A DNA stretch of 64,000 nucleotides. It comes from Methanoregulaceae archaeon. Its GTDB lineage: Archaea > Halobacteriota > Methanomicrobia > Methanomicrobiales > Methanospirillaceae. The notes beneath the pieces are model-generated. The model saw only the letters and a list, made by a program, of their open reading frames with translations. It was not told the origin of the DNA and made no database searches. The stretch covers positions 1 through 64,000 of the forward strand of contig JAJFVA010000023.1 of NCBI GenBank assembly GCA_021371995.1, in the 5' to 3' direction. The stretch's first letter is position 1. Each line of letters starts with the position of its first letter. Positions 25,276 to 34,163 of the stretch are shown here, in pieces. The translations under genes and the position numbers were made by a program.

Positions 25276-27237
25276 TCATCCCCGGTACGAAGGCCATTTG
25301 ATACGTATTGCCTCCGTTCTGCCCATTTGGGCCTCCGCATTGCCTGGATCGAGTTCCAGTGCATGGTCAAATGCTTTTACTGCAAGGTCAACCTTACCGA
25401 TCTTTGTCAGGGCAAACCCCTTATTCGTCCAGGCCAGTGAGCTTTCAGGATTGAGAGCGATTGCCCTCTCGGTTATTGCAAGTGCTTCATCATAACGGTT
25501 GATCCGGTAGAGTGCGATTCCTTTGTAAATAAGTGCTTCAGTATTATCGGGTTCGAGTGACAGGACCCGGTCATAGCTCTGTATAGAACCCAGATAGTTG
25601 CCGACCGCGATCTGCTCATACCCCTTGTTCAGGAGGGCAGCAGTATTATCCGGCTCGATTGCAAGCACTTTGTCGAAGATGCGAATCGCTTCTTCGTACT
25701 GTTTCATCTGGTGAAGGGCATATCCCTTGTTCATCAATGCGACGGTATTATTGGGTTCTTCTGCAATCAGCCGGTCATAGTAATGGATTGCTTCTGTGCC
25801 ACGGCCGATACTGATCAGTGCCGAGACTTCGTACATCCACGCCATGGAATAATCCGGTGATATCTCGAGAGCCCTCTCGTACGCATTCACCGCTCCTTCG
25901 TAATCCTTTGTATTATGCAAGGCATAACCAAGGCTGAACCAGGTGGTTGATGAAGAGGGATTCAGTTTTACCGCTGCACGGTATACTACTGCTGCATCGG
26001 CATATCGCTTGAGACCGGAGAGGGCATCACCTTTGGCGACAAGGGCCTGCACGTTATCCGGGTTCATCTTCAATTCCTTATCAGCCGCGGTAACAGCCTC
26101 GTCAAAGCGTTTGAGCTGTACAAGGGCAGATGCCTTGTATCCCCATGTACCGGAAAGGTCAGGGTTCAGTTCCAGGGCTTTGTCATAGGATACAAGAGCC
26201 TCGTTCGTATTCCCAAGAAGTGCCAGAACGTACCCTTTATTACTCCATGCAACAGGATTGTCAGGGTTAATCCGCACGGTCTCGTTATATGCAGCAAGCG
26301 CCTCTTTGGTTTGCCCGAGTGCATTGAGAGCAGATCCCTTATTATTCCATGCGATTTCATTTTCAGGATCGATCTCCAATGCTTTTTCTGCCGAAGAGAG
26401 ACCCTCCTCATAGCGGCCCATGGCATTCAGGGCATAGGCACGGTATGCAAAGAATCTGGCTTCACCGGGCGAAGAATTGATGAGGGTATCATAGACCTCG
26501 ATTGCATCATCATATCTTCCCATCCCCGCGAGGGTATCTGCCTTTCCGATAAGTGCCTGCTGATCGTCCGGCAGCTTTGTCAGGATAAATTCGTAGGTTT
26601 CAAGAGCTTCCGGATATTTCTTCAGAGCTTTCGCCAGATCTGCTTTTGCCCGGGCTGCATCTATATAGTTCTGGTCTGCAGCAATTGCCATCCTGTACGA
26701 AGTGAGCGCTTCGTCATACCTGCCAAGGGCTTTCAACAGATCACCTTTATCTTTGGCAGTTATTGCACGTGACGGGTCAAGAGAAAGTGCCTGATCATAG
26801 GACCTCAGGGCTTCATCATACCTCGCGAGAGGAACGAGAGCCTGACCCCGATATGCCCAGAGGACCGGGTTGCGGGGATCAATTTTGATCCCAGTTTCGT
26901 ACAACCGGAGGGCTTCAGTAAAGTTGCCCTTGATGTGCTGAATATTCCCTTTATATGCCCAGACAATGGAAACATTCGGGTCAAGTTCCAGTGCGTGGTC
27001 ATAGGCATCATCGGCTTCTTCATATTCCTTTAGTCGCTGATGAATGGTGCCGATCTTCACCCATGCAGTCACGTTCGAGGGGTCTTTCGCGATGAGTGCA
27101 TTGTATTCCCTGAGTGATTCCCTTAGTGCTACATCAGAATCCGGTACTCCTCCCTGGCCTTTATTGTCGCTCATACAGCCACTCAGTACAATACCAGCGA
27201 AAAGGCAGAGTATGGCCATAAGGGGGAGTAATTTCAT
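25276..27237 (-). CDS. Lipoprotein composed of about 18 tetratricopeptide repeats
   Basis: 653 residues. The N-terminus is a signal peptide with lipobox LSGC, so the mature protein should be lipid-anchored outside the cell. The rest is an almost unbroken series of 34-residue TPR units with the consensus W-x-x-K/G-(x)-A-Y-x-L...Y-x-E-A...Y-D-x-A-L-x-L-x-P, for example AIRIFDKVLAIEPDNTAALL and SYDKALELNPDLSGTWGYKA. TPRs bind other proteins. It stands just upstream, same strand, of the array of secreted paralogues but has its own TATA-like box (TTTATAC, complement at 27261-27267). A partner role for the array proteins is conceivable but unproven. Confidence 0.9.
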   Translation of the reverse strand: MKLLPLMAILCLFAGIVLSGCMSDNKGQGGVPDSDVALRESLREYNALIAKDPSNVTAWVKIGTIHQRLKEYEEADDAYDHALELDPNVSIVWAYKGNIQHIKGNFTEALRLYETGIKIDPRNPVLWAYRGQALVPLARYDEALRSYDQALSLDPSRAITAKDKGDLLKALGRYDEALTSYRMAIAADQNYIDAARAKADLAKALKKYPEALETYEFILTKLPDDQQALIGKADTLAGMGRYDDAIEVYDTLINSSPGEARFFAYRAYALNAMGRYEEGLSSAEKALEIDPENEIAWNNKGSALNALGQTKEALAAYNETVRINPDNPVAWSNKGYVLALLGNTNEALVSYDKALELNPDLSGTWGYKASALVQLKRFDEAVTAADKELKMNPDNVQALVAKGDALSGLKRYADAAVVYRAAVKLNPSSSTTWFSLGYALHNTKDYEGAVNAYERALEISPDYSMAWMYEVSALISIGRGTEAIHYYDRLIAEEPNNTVALMNKGYALHQMKQYEEAIRIFDKVLAIEPDNTAALLNKGYEQIAVGNYLGSIQSYDRVLSLEPDNTEALIYKGIALYRINRYDEALAITERAIALNPESSLAWTNKGFALTKIGKVDLAVKAFDHALELDPGNAEAQMGRTEAIRIKWPSYRG

Positions 27238-27369
27238 AGGATTAAGGTTATTTCGGTTAGTATAAAGTCACTCTGATGAGTGTAACAATTCCAAATATCC
27301 TTCTGCAGGAGAAAATACGGTTTAATTGGGCTTATTTGTCGGTGCAAAAAAAATTGAGTGTGTGTAGGG

Positions 27370-28185
27370 TTATCTGACCATTCCGGATTCGTAGTGCATG
27401 AGTTTCGTGAAGTCGGTAATATCACCGGTAATAGTGGTTTCTTCATGGAACTCGATGCGCTCCATCAGGGATGCATTCGCATCTCCCGCACCGCCTTCCT
27501 GGATCAGCACGTCCATGTAGGCAGACGCCATACCCTGGGACGGGAGATCATCGATGAGCTCGGTTACGACGAGGTCATGGTTCAGCTCGACCGGGTGGTC
27601 TCCGGAAGGCATCACGAACCTGTCGGTTGAGGTGGTCCTGACGTTGGCCACGGTCATATCGATGGTGCTTCCGGCCTCAGCACGGTTGCAGTATGCCGGG
27701 AAGGTTTCAGTAACATCGGATGCGAACGGACAAATCACACTTTCGGAGGTAACCGTTGGGTTGGCTGCACCGTCAACGAAGATGTTATCGGATGACACGA
27801 CACGGGCGCCATCGATGCCAACGAAAGCGAGCTGCTTGTTTGCTTCAACATTCCACTGGCCGCTGATCTGGGCGCTGGTCTCTATGTCCATCTCCTTATC
27901 ATAGAGGATCAGACCAATGCCATTGGACATTGTGTCCTCAGTGTACGTCGACTCGTAGATTGCCGCGGTTCCATCAAGTGCAGGAACATCAGGCAGGCCA
28001 CCTACCTCAGTAGTGGTTCTCCACTGCATCTCAGTGCTTGAGGCAAAGTTGCCTACTGCATCGATGGTGGTGGATGTTACTATGCCCTGGGTTTCTGGAA
28101 CAGGGTCGATACCCCTGTCGGCCATGGCAAACCCGCAGACGATCATCGCGAGTGCAATGACCATGATACCGAATTTCTTCAACAA
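27370..28185 (-). CDS. Secreted tandem-array protein, copy A
   Basis: 271 residues, family unrecognised. It has a signal peptide (about 1-22), then the shared block ETQGIVTSTTIDAVGNF, a mid-region GLILYDKEMDIETSAQISG, a cysteine pair in ICPF and AYCNR, the block STIDMTVANVRTTSTDRF and the terminus LMHYESGMVR. The pattern suggests an all-beta extracellular protein with one possible disulfide. Unusually for the array it has no ATG: the start must be TTG 28185 or TTG 28182, with GGAGG just upstream. Its leader stem-loop (28204-28222) differs in sequence but keeps pairing, and its TATA-like box is further away than in other copies. Confidence 0.8.
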   Translation of the reverse strand: MLKKFGIMVIALAMIVCGFAMADRGIDPVPETQGIVTSTTIDAVGNFASSTEMQWRTTTEVGGLPDVPALDGTAAIYESTYTEDTMSNGIGLILYDKEMDIETSAQISGQWNVEANKQLAFVGIDGARVVSSDNIFVDGAANPTVTSESVICPFASDVTETFPAYCNRAEAGSTIDMTVANVRTTSTDRFVMPSGDHPVELNHDLVVTELIDDLPSQGMASAYMDVLIQEGGAGDANASLMERIEFHEETTITGDITDFTKLMHYESGMVR

Positions 28186-28203
28186 ATATTCCTCCTTGAT
28201 TCA

Positions 28204-28222
28204 ATGCTGTGCAGGACAGCAT
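28204..28222 (-). promoter_or_regulatory. Leader stem-loop of copy A
   Basis: On the coding strand ATGCTGT and ACAGCAT flank the loop CCTGC. Compared with other copies the closing pair is changed on both sides (A-T to T-A), keeping the stem. It ends 18 nt before the TTG start. The nearest TATA-like sequence (complement of GGCTTTAAAAG, 28268-28278) is about 47 nt upstream, further than in the other copies. Confidence 0.6.
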
Positions 28223-28431
28223 CACTCATCAGGTAGAGCCTGAAATGATAATAACCTTCTTTTTCAAGGCTTTAAAAGTCATATTTTTAACTTTTGGGTT
28301 CAATTATCCCATATTTGGGATGCCAATGTCAGAGAGGGGAAAACAAGAAAACCGGGCTGACAGACAAGCTGAACATAACCTGATGCTTCTTATCTGATGT
28401 CAGGAAATAAAAAAAAAGAATTTTTCAGGTT

Positions 28432-29241
28432 TTACCTGACCATTCCTGACTCGTAGTGCATGAGTTTCTCGAAGGTGGTGATATCACCGGTTATGGTGGT
28501 CTCTTCTGAGAATTCGATGCGCTCCATCAGGGATGCGTTATTGGCTCCTGCGCCGCCTTCCTGGATCAGGACTTCCATGTATGCGGAAGCGGTTCCCATG
28601 GACGGGAGATCATCAATGAGCTCGGTTACGACGAGGTCGTGGTTCAGCTCGACCGGGTGGTCAGCGGATGACATCACGAACCTGTCGGTCGAGGTGGTCC
28701 TGACATTTGCAACGGTCATATCGATGGTGCTTCCCGCCTCAGCCCTGTTGCAGTATGCCGGGAACATCTCGGTTACATCGGATGCAAACGGACAGATGAC
28801 TGCCTCGGTGGTTGTGATCGGGTTTGCTGCTCCGTCAACGAAGATATTGTCTGTCGAGGTAACACGGGCACCGTCAATGCCAACGAATGCGAGCTCCTTG
28901 GTGGCTTCTACGTTCCACTGGCCGCTGATCTGGCTGCTGGTCTCGACATCAAGTTCCTTGTCGTAGAGGATCAGGCCAACACCATTGCTTGCGGTGTCTT
29001 CAGTGTAGGTCGACTCATAGATGGCAGCTGTTCCATCAAGTGCGGGAACCTCAGGCAGGCCGCCTGCTTCTGTAGTGATCCTCCACTGGATTTCACTGGC
29101 GGTAGCAAAGTTACCCACTGCATCAATGGTGGTGGAAGTGACAATACCCTGGGTCTCCGGGACCTGCGGGATGCCACGGTCTGCCATGGAGAACCCTACG
29201 AGGAGGGCCATGGCAACAAATAGGATTGCAATCTTCTTCAT
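28432..29241 (-). CDS. Secreted tandem-array protein, copy B
   Basis: 269 residues from ATG 29241 (start MKKIAILFVAMALL, signal peptide about 1-20); the frame is open upstream but the Shine-Dalgarno GAGGAAC and the leader hairpin fix this start. It carries all family blocks: QVPETQGIVTSTTIDAVGNF, TEDTASNGVGLILYDKELDV, the ICPF/AYCNR cysteines, STIDMTVANVRTTSTDRF and MHYESGMVR. It differs from copy A mainly in the stretch between residues 45 and 60 and before the first cysteine, so divergence is concentrated in short loops. Role unknown; exported. Confidence 0.8.
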   Translation of the reverse strand: MKKIAILFVAMALLVGFSMADRGIPQVPETQGIVTSTTIDAVGNFATASEIQWRITTEAGGLPEVPALDGTAAIYESTYTEDTASNGVGLILYDKELDVETSSQISGQWNVEATKELAFVGIDGARVTSTDNIFVDGAANPITTTEAVICPFASDVTEMFPAYCNRAEAGSTIDMTVANVRTTSTDRFVMSSADHPVELNHDLVVTELIDDLPSMGTASAYMEVLIQEGGAGANNASLMERIEFSEETTITGDITTFEKLMHYESGMVR

Positions 29242-29260
29242 GATAGTTCCTCTTACATGC

Positions 29261-29279
29261 ATGCCGATACTCTCAGCAT
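29261..29279 (-). promoter_or_regulatory. Leader stem-loop of copy B
   Basis: Coding-strand ATGCTGA and TCGGCAT flank GAGTA; the one change from the commonest form leaves a U-G wobble. A TATA-like ATTTAAAG lies about 26-35 nt upstream (complement at 29304-29313), placing the stem at the predicted transcription start. Confidence 0.65.
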
Positions 29280-29298
29280 CAACAATAATTGGTGTCAT

Positions 29299-29488
29299 TA
29301 AAGGCTTTAAATCACCTTTTCCGGGAATTAAAAGTTATATCAATAACTTCCAGGTTCAACTATCCCGGATATGGGATGCAGAACAGGGTTGGAATCGGGT
29401 CTGATTCATCTTTAAAAAATTACAACCAGTTGGTTCTGATTCGTTGAGCTCAACTTTATACTCGTAACTGAGAGAGATGCCCACCCCG
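29299..29488. other. Intergenic stretch behind the copy B promoter
   Basis: Apart from the copy B TATA-like box at its left edge, this AT-rich stretch shows no frame, hairpin or family similarity that I can support. It runs into the ruined copy at 29489. Confidence 0.4.
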
Positions 29489-29631
29489 TCAGAATGTGTT
29501 CCTAGTAATGAGCTTCTCTAGGTTGGTGATGCCACCAGTAATGGGGGTCTCTCCGGTAAACTTGGTACGGGCAGTCAGCTCGGCATCCCGATACGAAAAA
29601 GCCCTGGAATGAGAACATCAATGTCGTTAAC
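29489..29631 (-). pseudogene. Ruined remnant of a tandem-array gene (C-terminal end)
   Basis: Read on the minus strand, this stretch gives IDVLIPG, then after a one-base frame shift TARTKFTGETPITGG and ITNLEKLI, ending in a TGA at 29489-29491. These line up with EVLIQEG, MERIEFTEETTITGD and ITTFEKLM in the intact copies, but the final HYESGMVR is lost and the frame is broken. No upstream two-thirds of the gene can be found before the next intact copy. It shows that the array has both gained and lost members. Confidence 0.7.
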
Positions 29632-29806
29632 ACAATGCCACAAATATATGTTGGTCAACTAATATGGCGATGTGGATATCTGGTAATATACTTGTTTACG
29701 CCCGAAGTGATTACGATTATCCGGTTTTTTCAAGACTTCAGCGGTTACGGGAAATACCAATCTTGTCCAAATAAAATAAAAAAAAATGATTGGAATCCGG
29801 GTGGTC

Positions 29807-30613
29807 TTACCTGACCATGCCGGATTCGTAGTGCATGAGTTTCGTGAAGTCGGTAATATCCCCGGTGATGGTGGTCTCTTCGGTAAACTCGATACGCTCC
29901 ATGAGTGTGGTCGGGTCAAACGGATCTCCACGGGCTTCCTGGATCAGGACTTCCATGTATGCGGAAGCGGTTCCCATGGACGGGAGGTCATCGATGAGCT
30001 CAGTTACAACGAGGTCGTGGTTCAGCTCGACCGGGTGGTCGGAGGACGGCATCACGAACCTGTCGGTTGAGGTGGTCCTGACATTGGCCACGGTCATGTC
30101 GATGGTGCTTCCAGCCTCGGCCCTGTTGCAGAATGCCGGGAATACGGTGGTAACATCTGCCGCAAACGGACAGATGACTGCGTCCACTGTCTCATCCGGC
30201 CAGCCGGCACCATCAACAAAGATAACATCGGATGACGTGACACGGGCACCGTCAATGCCGACAAATGCAAGTTCCTTGACTGCCTCGATGTTCCACTGCC
30301 CACTGATCTGACCGGAGGTCTCGACATCGAGCTCCTTGTCGTAAAGGATCAGGCCGATGCCATTTGATGCAGTATCCTCGGTATAGACCGATTCAAAGAT
30401 ACCTCCGTCATCAAGGGGAGGGATTTCGGTGAGTGGGTCGACAGCAGAGATCCTCCACTGGATCTCGGATGCAGACGCGAAATTGCCGACGGCATCGATT
30501 GTCGTTGAGGTGACAATCCCCTGTGTTTCAGGTACAGGGTCCATCGCATGGTCAGCCATTGCATAACCGGTAAGAAGGGCCAGTGCAATGACCATGATTG
30601 CGAGTTTCTTCAT
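29807..30613 (-). CDS. Secreted tandem-array protein, copy C
   Basis: 268 residues from ATG 30613, signal peptide about 1-20 (MKKLAIMVIALALLTGYAMA). Family blocks are all present: PVPETQGIVTSTTIDAVGNF, SGQISGQWNIEAVKELAF, ICPF and AFCNR cysteines, STIDMTVANVRTTSTDRF and LMHYESGMVR. The most variable stretches are AVDPLTEIPPLDDGG after residue 50, and a longer loop RGDPFDPTT before the last block. GGAGG lies 8 nt before the ATG. The separate promoter and leader hairpin show it is transcribed on its own, not in an operon. Confidence 0.8.
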   Translation of the reverse strand: MKKLAIMVIALALLTGYAMADHAMDPVPETQGIVTSTTIDAVGNFASASEIQWRISAVDPLTEIPPLDDGGIFESVYTEDTASNGIGLILYDKELDVETSGQISGQWNIEAVKELAFVGIDGARVTSSDVIFVDGAGWPDETVDAVICPFAADVTTVFPAFCNRAEAGSTIDMTVANVRTTSTDRFVMPSSDHPVELNHDLVVTELIDDLPSMGTASAYMEVLIQEARGDPFDPTTLMERIEFTEETTITGDITDFTKLMHYESGMVR

Positions 30614-30632
30614 TAAAATCCTCCTACATTTC

Positions 30633-30651
30633 ATGCCGATACTCTCAGCAT
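30633..30651 (-). promoter_or_regulatory. Leader stem-loop of copy C
   Basis: Coding-strand ATGCTGA and TCGGCAT flank GAGTA. The TATA-like AAATATAAAAG is 22-34 nt upstream (complement at 30674-30684). Confidence 0.65.
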
Positions 30652-30791
30652 CACAATTATTTCAGAGGGTGGCCTTTTATATTTATTGGTGATTCTTGAC
30701 GCGAATATCCCTGCATCTCATTTAAAATTCAGGGTATTGAAAATAGCAGGGTCACATTTCGTGTATTAAAAAAAAGGAAATCCAGGAGGTC

Positions 30792-31598
30792 TTACCTGAC
30801 CATGCCGGATTCGTAGTGCATGAGTTTCTCGAAGGTGGTGATGTCACCGGTGATGGTGGTCTCTTCGGTAAACTCGATGCGCTCCATCAGAACATCAGGC
30901 GAATCTCCGCTGGCTTCCTGGATCAGGACTTCCATGTATGCGGAAGCGGTTCCCATGGACGGGAGATCCTCGATAAGCTCGGTTACGAGGATGTCGTGGT
31001 TCAGCTCGACCGGGTGGTCTGCAGAGGACTCCACGAACCTGTCGGTTGAGGTGGTCCTTACGTTGGCCACAGTCATATCGATGGTGCTGCCTGCCTCGGC
31101 CCTGTTGCAGAATGCCGGGAAGGTCTCAGTAACGTCAGCTGCGAACGGACAGATAACAAAGTCAGTGGTCGTGTCAGGGTTCGCTGCACCGTCTACGAAG
31201 ATGACATCGGACGAAGTGACACGGGCACCGTCAATGCCGACGAATGCGAGTTCCTTGACTGCCTCGATGTTCCACTGGCCGGAAATCTGGGCAGAGGTCT
31301 CGACGTCAAGTTCCTTGTCGTAAAGGATCAGGCCAACACCATTGGATGCAGTATCCTCGGTATAGACCGACTCATAGATTGCTGCTTCAACGTCAAGGGG
31401 GGGGATAGTCGGAAGCCCGAAAGGATCATCAGTAATTCTCCACTGGAGCTCAGATGCTGATGCAAAGTTGCCGACAGCATCGATAGTGGTTGAGGTTACA
31501 ATGCCCTGAGTCTCGGGGACAGGGTCGATTGCCCTGTCAGCCATGGCAAACCCGACAAAAAGGGCCATTGCAATTAATACTACTGCTAATTTCTTCAT
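30792..31598 (-). CDS. Secreted tandem-array protein, copy D
   Basis: 268 residues from ATG 31598 (MKKLAVVLIAMALFVGFAMA signal peptide). It is very close to copies E and F, sharing SGQWNIEAVKELAFVGIDGA, ICPFAADVTETFPAFCNR, STIDMTVANVRTTSTDRF, DILVTELIEDLPSMGTASAY and FEKLMHYESGMVR. Copy-specific residues sit in the loop TDDPFGLPTIPPLDVEAA and in ASGDSPDV before the final block. The near-identity of copies C to F points to recent duplication or gene conversion. Function unknown; exported. Confidence 0.8.
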   Translation of the reverse strand: MKKLAVVLIAMALFVGFAMADRAIDPVPETQGIVTSTTIDAVGNFASASELQWRITDDPFGLPTIPPLDVEAAIYESVYTEDTASNGVGLILYDKELDVETSAQISGQWNIEAVKELAFVGIDGARVTSSDVIFVDGAANPDTTTDFVICPFAADVTETFPAFCNRAEAGSTIDMTVANVRTTSTDRFVESSADHPVELNHDILVTELIEDLPSMGTASAYMEVLIQEASGDSPDVLMERIEFTEETTITGDITTFEKLMHYESGMVR

Positions 31599-31617
31599 TA
31601 AAATCCTCCTACATGTC

Positions 31618-31636
31618 ATGCTGATACTCTCAGCAT
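31618..31636 (-). promoter_or_regulatory. Leader stem-loop of copy D
   Basis: Perfect seven-base arms ATGCTGA and TCAGCAT around GAGTA. The TATA-like AATTTAAATC is 24-34 nt upstream (complement at 31659-31669). Confidence 0.68.
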
Positions 31637-31792
31637 CAGAGTAATTTCTGATTACTCCCGATTTAAATTTTTCGGTTCATTAGTATCGGAATGATGTGCC
31701 AGGTGTCCCGCGTGCTGGACAATTTACTCATTTTGTGATTGCTCACGCTCTTATGAAACAATATGAAAAAAATGGAAATCCGGGAGGAGGTC

Positions 31793-32599
31793 TTACCTGA
31801 CCATGCCGGATTCGTAGTGCATGAGTTTCTCGAAGGTAGTGATGTCACCGGTGATGGTGGTCTCTTCGGTAAACTCGATGCGCTCCATCAGGGTATCAGG
31901 TGAAGCTCTGCTGCCTTCCTGGATCAGGACTTCCATGTACGCAGACGCGGTTCCCATGGACGGGAGATCGTCGATGAGCTCGGTTACGAGAATGTCGTGG
32001 TTCAACTCTACCGTGTGATCAGATGAGGTTGTAACGAACCTGTCGGTTGAGGTGGTCCTGACATTGGCCACGGTCATATCGATGGTGCTTCCAGCCTCGG
32101 CCCTGTTGCAGAATGTCGGGAAGATCTCGGTCACATCGGCTGCGAACGGACAGATCACGAAGTCTACGGTCTGACCTGGGGTTGCTGCTCCGTCAACGAA
32201 GATGACGTCGGACGAAGTGACACGGGCACCGTCAATGCCGACAAATGCAAGTTCCTTGACTGCTTCAATGTTCCACTGGCCGGTAAGCTGTCCGGAAGTT
32301 TCTACGTCAAGCTCTTTGTCGTAAAGGATCAGGCCAATACCATTGGATGCGGTATCCTCGGTGTAGACCGATTCATAAATTGCCCCATCGACAAGAGGCG
32401 GTACTCCGGGAAGACCGTCAATCTGGGATGTGATCCTCCACTGGATCTCAGACGTGGATGCAAAGTTGCCGACTGCATCAATAGTGGTTGACGTCACAAT
32501 GCCCTGGGTTTCAGGAACCTGATTTATGCCACGGTCGGCCATGGCAAAACCGGTAATAAGCAGGGCGGCTGCAATAATAACAATTGCGAGTTTCTTCAT
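31793..32599 (-). CDS. Secreted tandem-array protein, copy E
   Basis: 268 residues starting at ATG 32599 with a signal peptide (MKKLAIVIIAAALLITGFAMA, in part). It shares all family blocks and both cysteines (ICPF, TFCNR). Specific features are SQIDGLPGVPPLVDGA in the variable loop, the change ISGQ to LTGQ, and TTSSDHTVELNHD in place of the usual PVELNHD. A GGAGG precedes the start by 8 nt. Its leader hairpin is the weakest of the ATG-started copies (six pairs plus a mismatch). Confidence 0.8.
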   Translation of the reverse strand: MKKLAIVIIAAALLITGFAMADRGINQVPETQGIVTSTTIDAVGNFASTSEIQWRITSQIDGLPGVPPLVDGAIYESVYTEDTASNGIGLILYDKELDVETSGQLTGQWNIEAVKELAFVGIDGARVTSSDVIFVDGAATPGQTVDFVICPFAADVTEIFPTFCNRAEAGSTIDMTVANVRTTSTDRFVTTSSDHTVELNHDILVTELIDDLPSMGTASAYMEVLIQEGSRASPDTLMERIEFTEETTITGDITTFEKLMHYESGMVR

Positions 32600-32618
32600 A
32601 GAATCCTCCTACATTTCC

Positions 32619-32637
32619 ATGCTGGTACAATCAGCAT
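32619..32637 (-). promoter_or_regulatory. Leader stem-loop of copy E
   Basis: Coding-strand ATGCTGA and CCAGCAT flank TTGTA; the pair next to the loop is mismatched (A-C), leaving six pairs. The TATA-like ATATTTATAAG is 23-33 nt upstream (complement at 32660-32670). Confidence 0.6.
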
Positions 32638-32670
32638 TGTAAGATGGTATGGCAACGTCTTATAAATATT

Positions 32671-33042
32671 TTTCTTAATTCAGATAAAAGGGAAATAAAC
32701 CGGTAAAATGAGGAAAAATAATACAAATTGAACATATTGCCTCGTAGTGATAATTGTGCCAACCATGATGCCTGAATCAAAAACAACCAGGCCCTAGCCG
32801 ACCGAGCACCATGCCTCGCCTGTACTGTCAGAATAAAAAATGATTCAGGCTTGCCGGAGATCACGGCATCTCTTCCACCTTACCGTATCATGAACAAATG
32901 CATCAGGGACATGCTCCGCTTCCGGAATGGATTCCGCAAAAACAACAGGAAGAACCATCCGGTTATTTGATGGCAGACGGGGAATCCAGCCGGGCAAAAT
33001 TGTCAGGAAACGTGGTAAAAAAAAGTTGAAATCCGGGGGATC
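32671..33042. other. Intergenic stretch between copies E and F
   Basis: About 370 nt with no supported gene. The middle is more GC-rich than other spacers of the array. I found no match to the array family here, unlike the spacer at 29.5 kb. Confidence 0.4.
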
Positions 33043-33846
33043 TTACCTGACCATGCCGGATTCGTAGTGCATGAGTTTTTCGAAGGTGGTGATGTCACCG
33101 GTGATGGTGGTCTCTTCGGTAAACTCGATGCGCTCCATCAGGTTATCAGGCGAAGCTCCGCTGCCTTCCTGGATCAGGACTTCCATGTATGCGGAAGCGG
33201 TTCCCATGGACGGGAGGTCCTCGATGAGCTCGGTTACGAGGATGTCGTGGTTCAGCTCGACCGGGTGGTCTGCAGAGGACTCCACGAACCTGTCGGTTGA
33301 GGTGGTCCTGACGTTGGCAACGGTCATGTCGATGGTGCTGCCTGCCTCGGCCCTGTTGCAGAATGCCGGGAAGGTCTCGGTCACATCGGCTGCGAACGGA
33401 CAGATCACAAAGTCAGTGGTCGCGTCAGAGGTTGCTGCTCCGTCAACGAAGATGACATCGGACGAAGTGACACGGGCACCGTCAATGCCGACGAATGCGA
33501 GTTCCTTGACTGCCTCGATGTTCCACTGGCCGGAAATCTGGGCAGAGGTCTCGACGTCAAGTTCCTTGTCGTAAAGGATCAGGCCGATGCCATTGGATGC
33601 GGTGTCTTCGGTGTAGACCGACTCATAGATTGCTCCATCGTCAAGTGCGGGTACTCCGGGCAGACCGGCGGCTTCAGTCGTGATTCTCCACTGGATCTCA
33701 GATGTTGAGGCGAAGTTGCCGACAGCATCGATAGTGGTTGAGGTTACAATGCCCTGGGTCTCGGGGACAGGGTCGATTGCCCTGTCAGCCATGGCGAACC
33801 CGACAAAAAGGGCCATTGCGATGAATACTACTGCTAATTTCTTCAT
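33043..33846 (-). CDS. Secreted tandem-array protein, copy F
   Basis: 267 residues from ATG 33846, signal peptide MKKLAVVFIAMALFVGFAMA nearly identical to that of copy D. It has all family blocks and both cysteines. The frame extends 38 codons upstream through the leader hairpin, but the GGAGG at -8 and the conserved MKKLA fix the start. It differs from D mainly at TEAAGLPGVPALDDGA and ATSDATTDF before the first cysteine. D and F being almost the same while E lies between them suggests gene conversion or complex duplication. Confidence 0.8.
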   Translation of the reverse strand: MKKLAVVFIAMALFVGFAMADRAIDPVPETQGIVTSTTIDAVGNFASTSEIQWRITTEAAGLPGVPALDDGAIYESVYTEDTASNGIGLILYDKELDVETSAQISGQWNIEAVKELAFVGIDGARVTSSDVIFVDGAATSDATTDFVICPFAADVTETFPAFCNRAEAGSTIDMTVANVRTTSTDRFVESSADHPVELNHDILVTELIEDLPSMGTASAYMEVLIQEGSGASPDNLMERIEFTEETTITGDITTFEKLMHYESGMVR

Positions 33847-33865
33847 TAAATTCCTCCTACAATTC

Positions 33866-33884
33866 ATGCTGATACTCTCAGCAT
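33866..33884 (-). promoter_or_regulatory. Leader stem-loop of copy F
   Basis: Perfect arms ATGCTGA and TCAGCAT around GAGTA, preceded by a second GCTGAT. The TATA-like GTATTTAATA is 22-31 nt upstream (complement at 33906-33915). The rest of the spacer to 34163 is AT-rich with nothing recognisable. Confidence 0.68.
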
Positions 33885-34163
33885 CAGCATCAATTCGCGT
33901 TGTACTATTAAATACGTTTCTGTCGTGCTTTTTTAAAAAATAGATTATATTACCAGACAAATCACGATCAGGGTAACAATACGGCTTTTTTATTAATCAT
34001 ACTATAATATTCAAAGAATTATAATAAATTAGAAAAGCAGGCCGAAATTACCGGTCCCATGGGTTCCCTTTGAAGATGTCATGGGAACTCAGTTTCATTT
34101 TTTAGTGAGAACCCAAAAAAGGCCATAGGATGCAAAATCAGGTGAAAAGAATTGGTGAATGAA

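Noticed and set aside
30816-33300. Long plus-strand frames opposite each array gene (for example 30820-31323 and 33071-33574)
   Set aside because: They are mirror frames of the highly similar minus-strand genes; the minus-strand frames have signal peptides, promoters and ribosome-binding sites.
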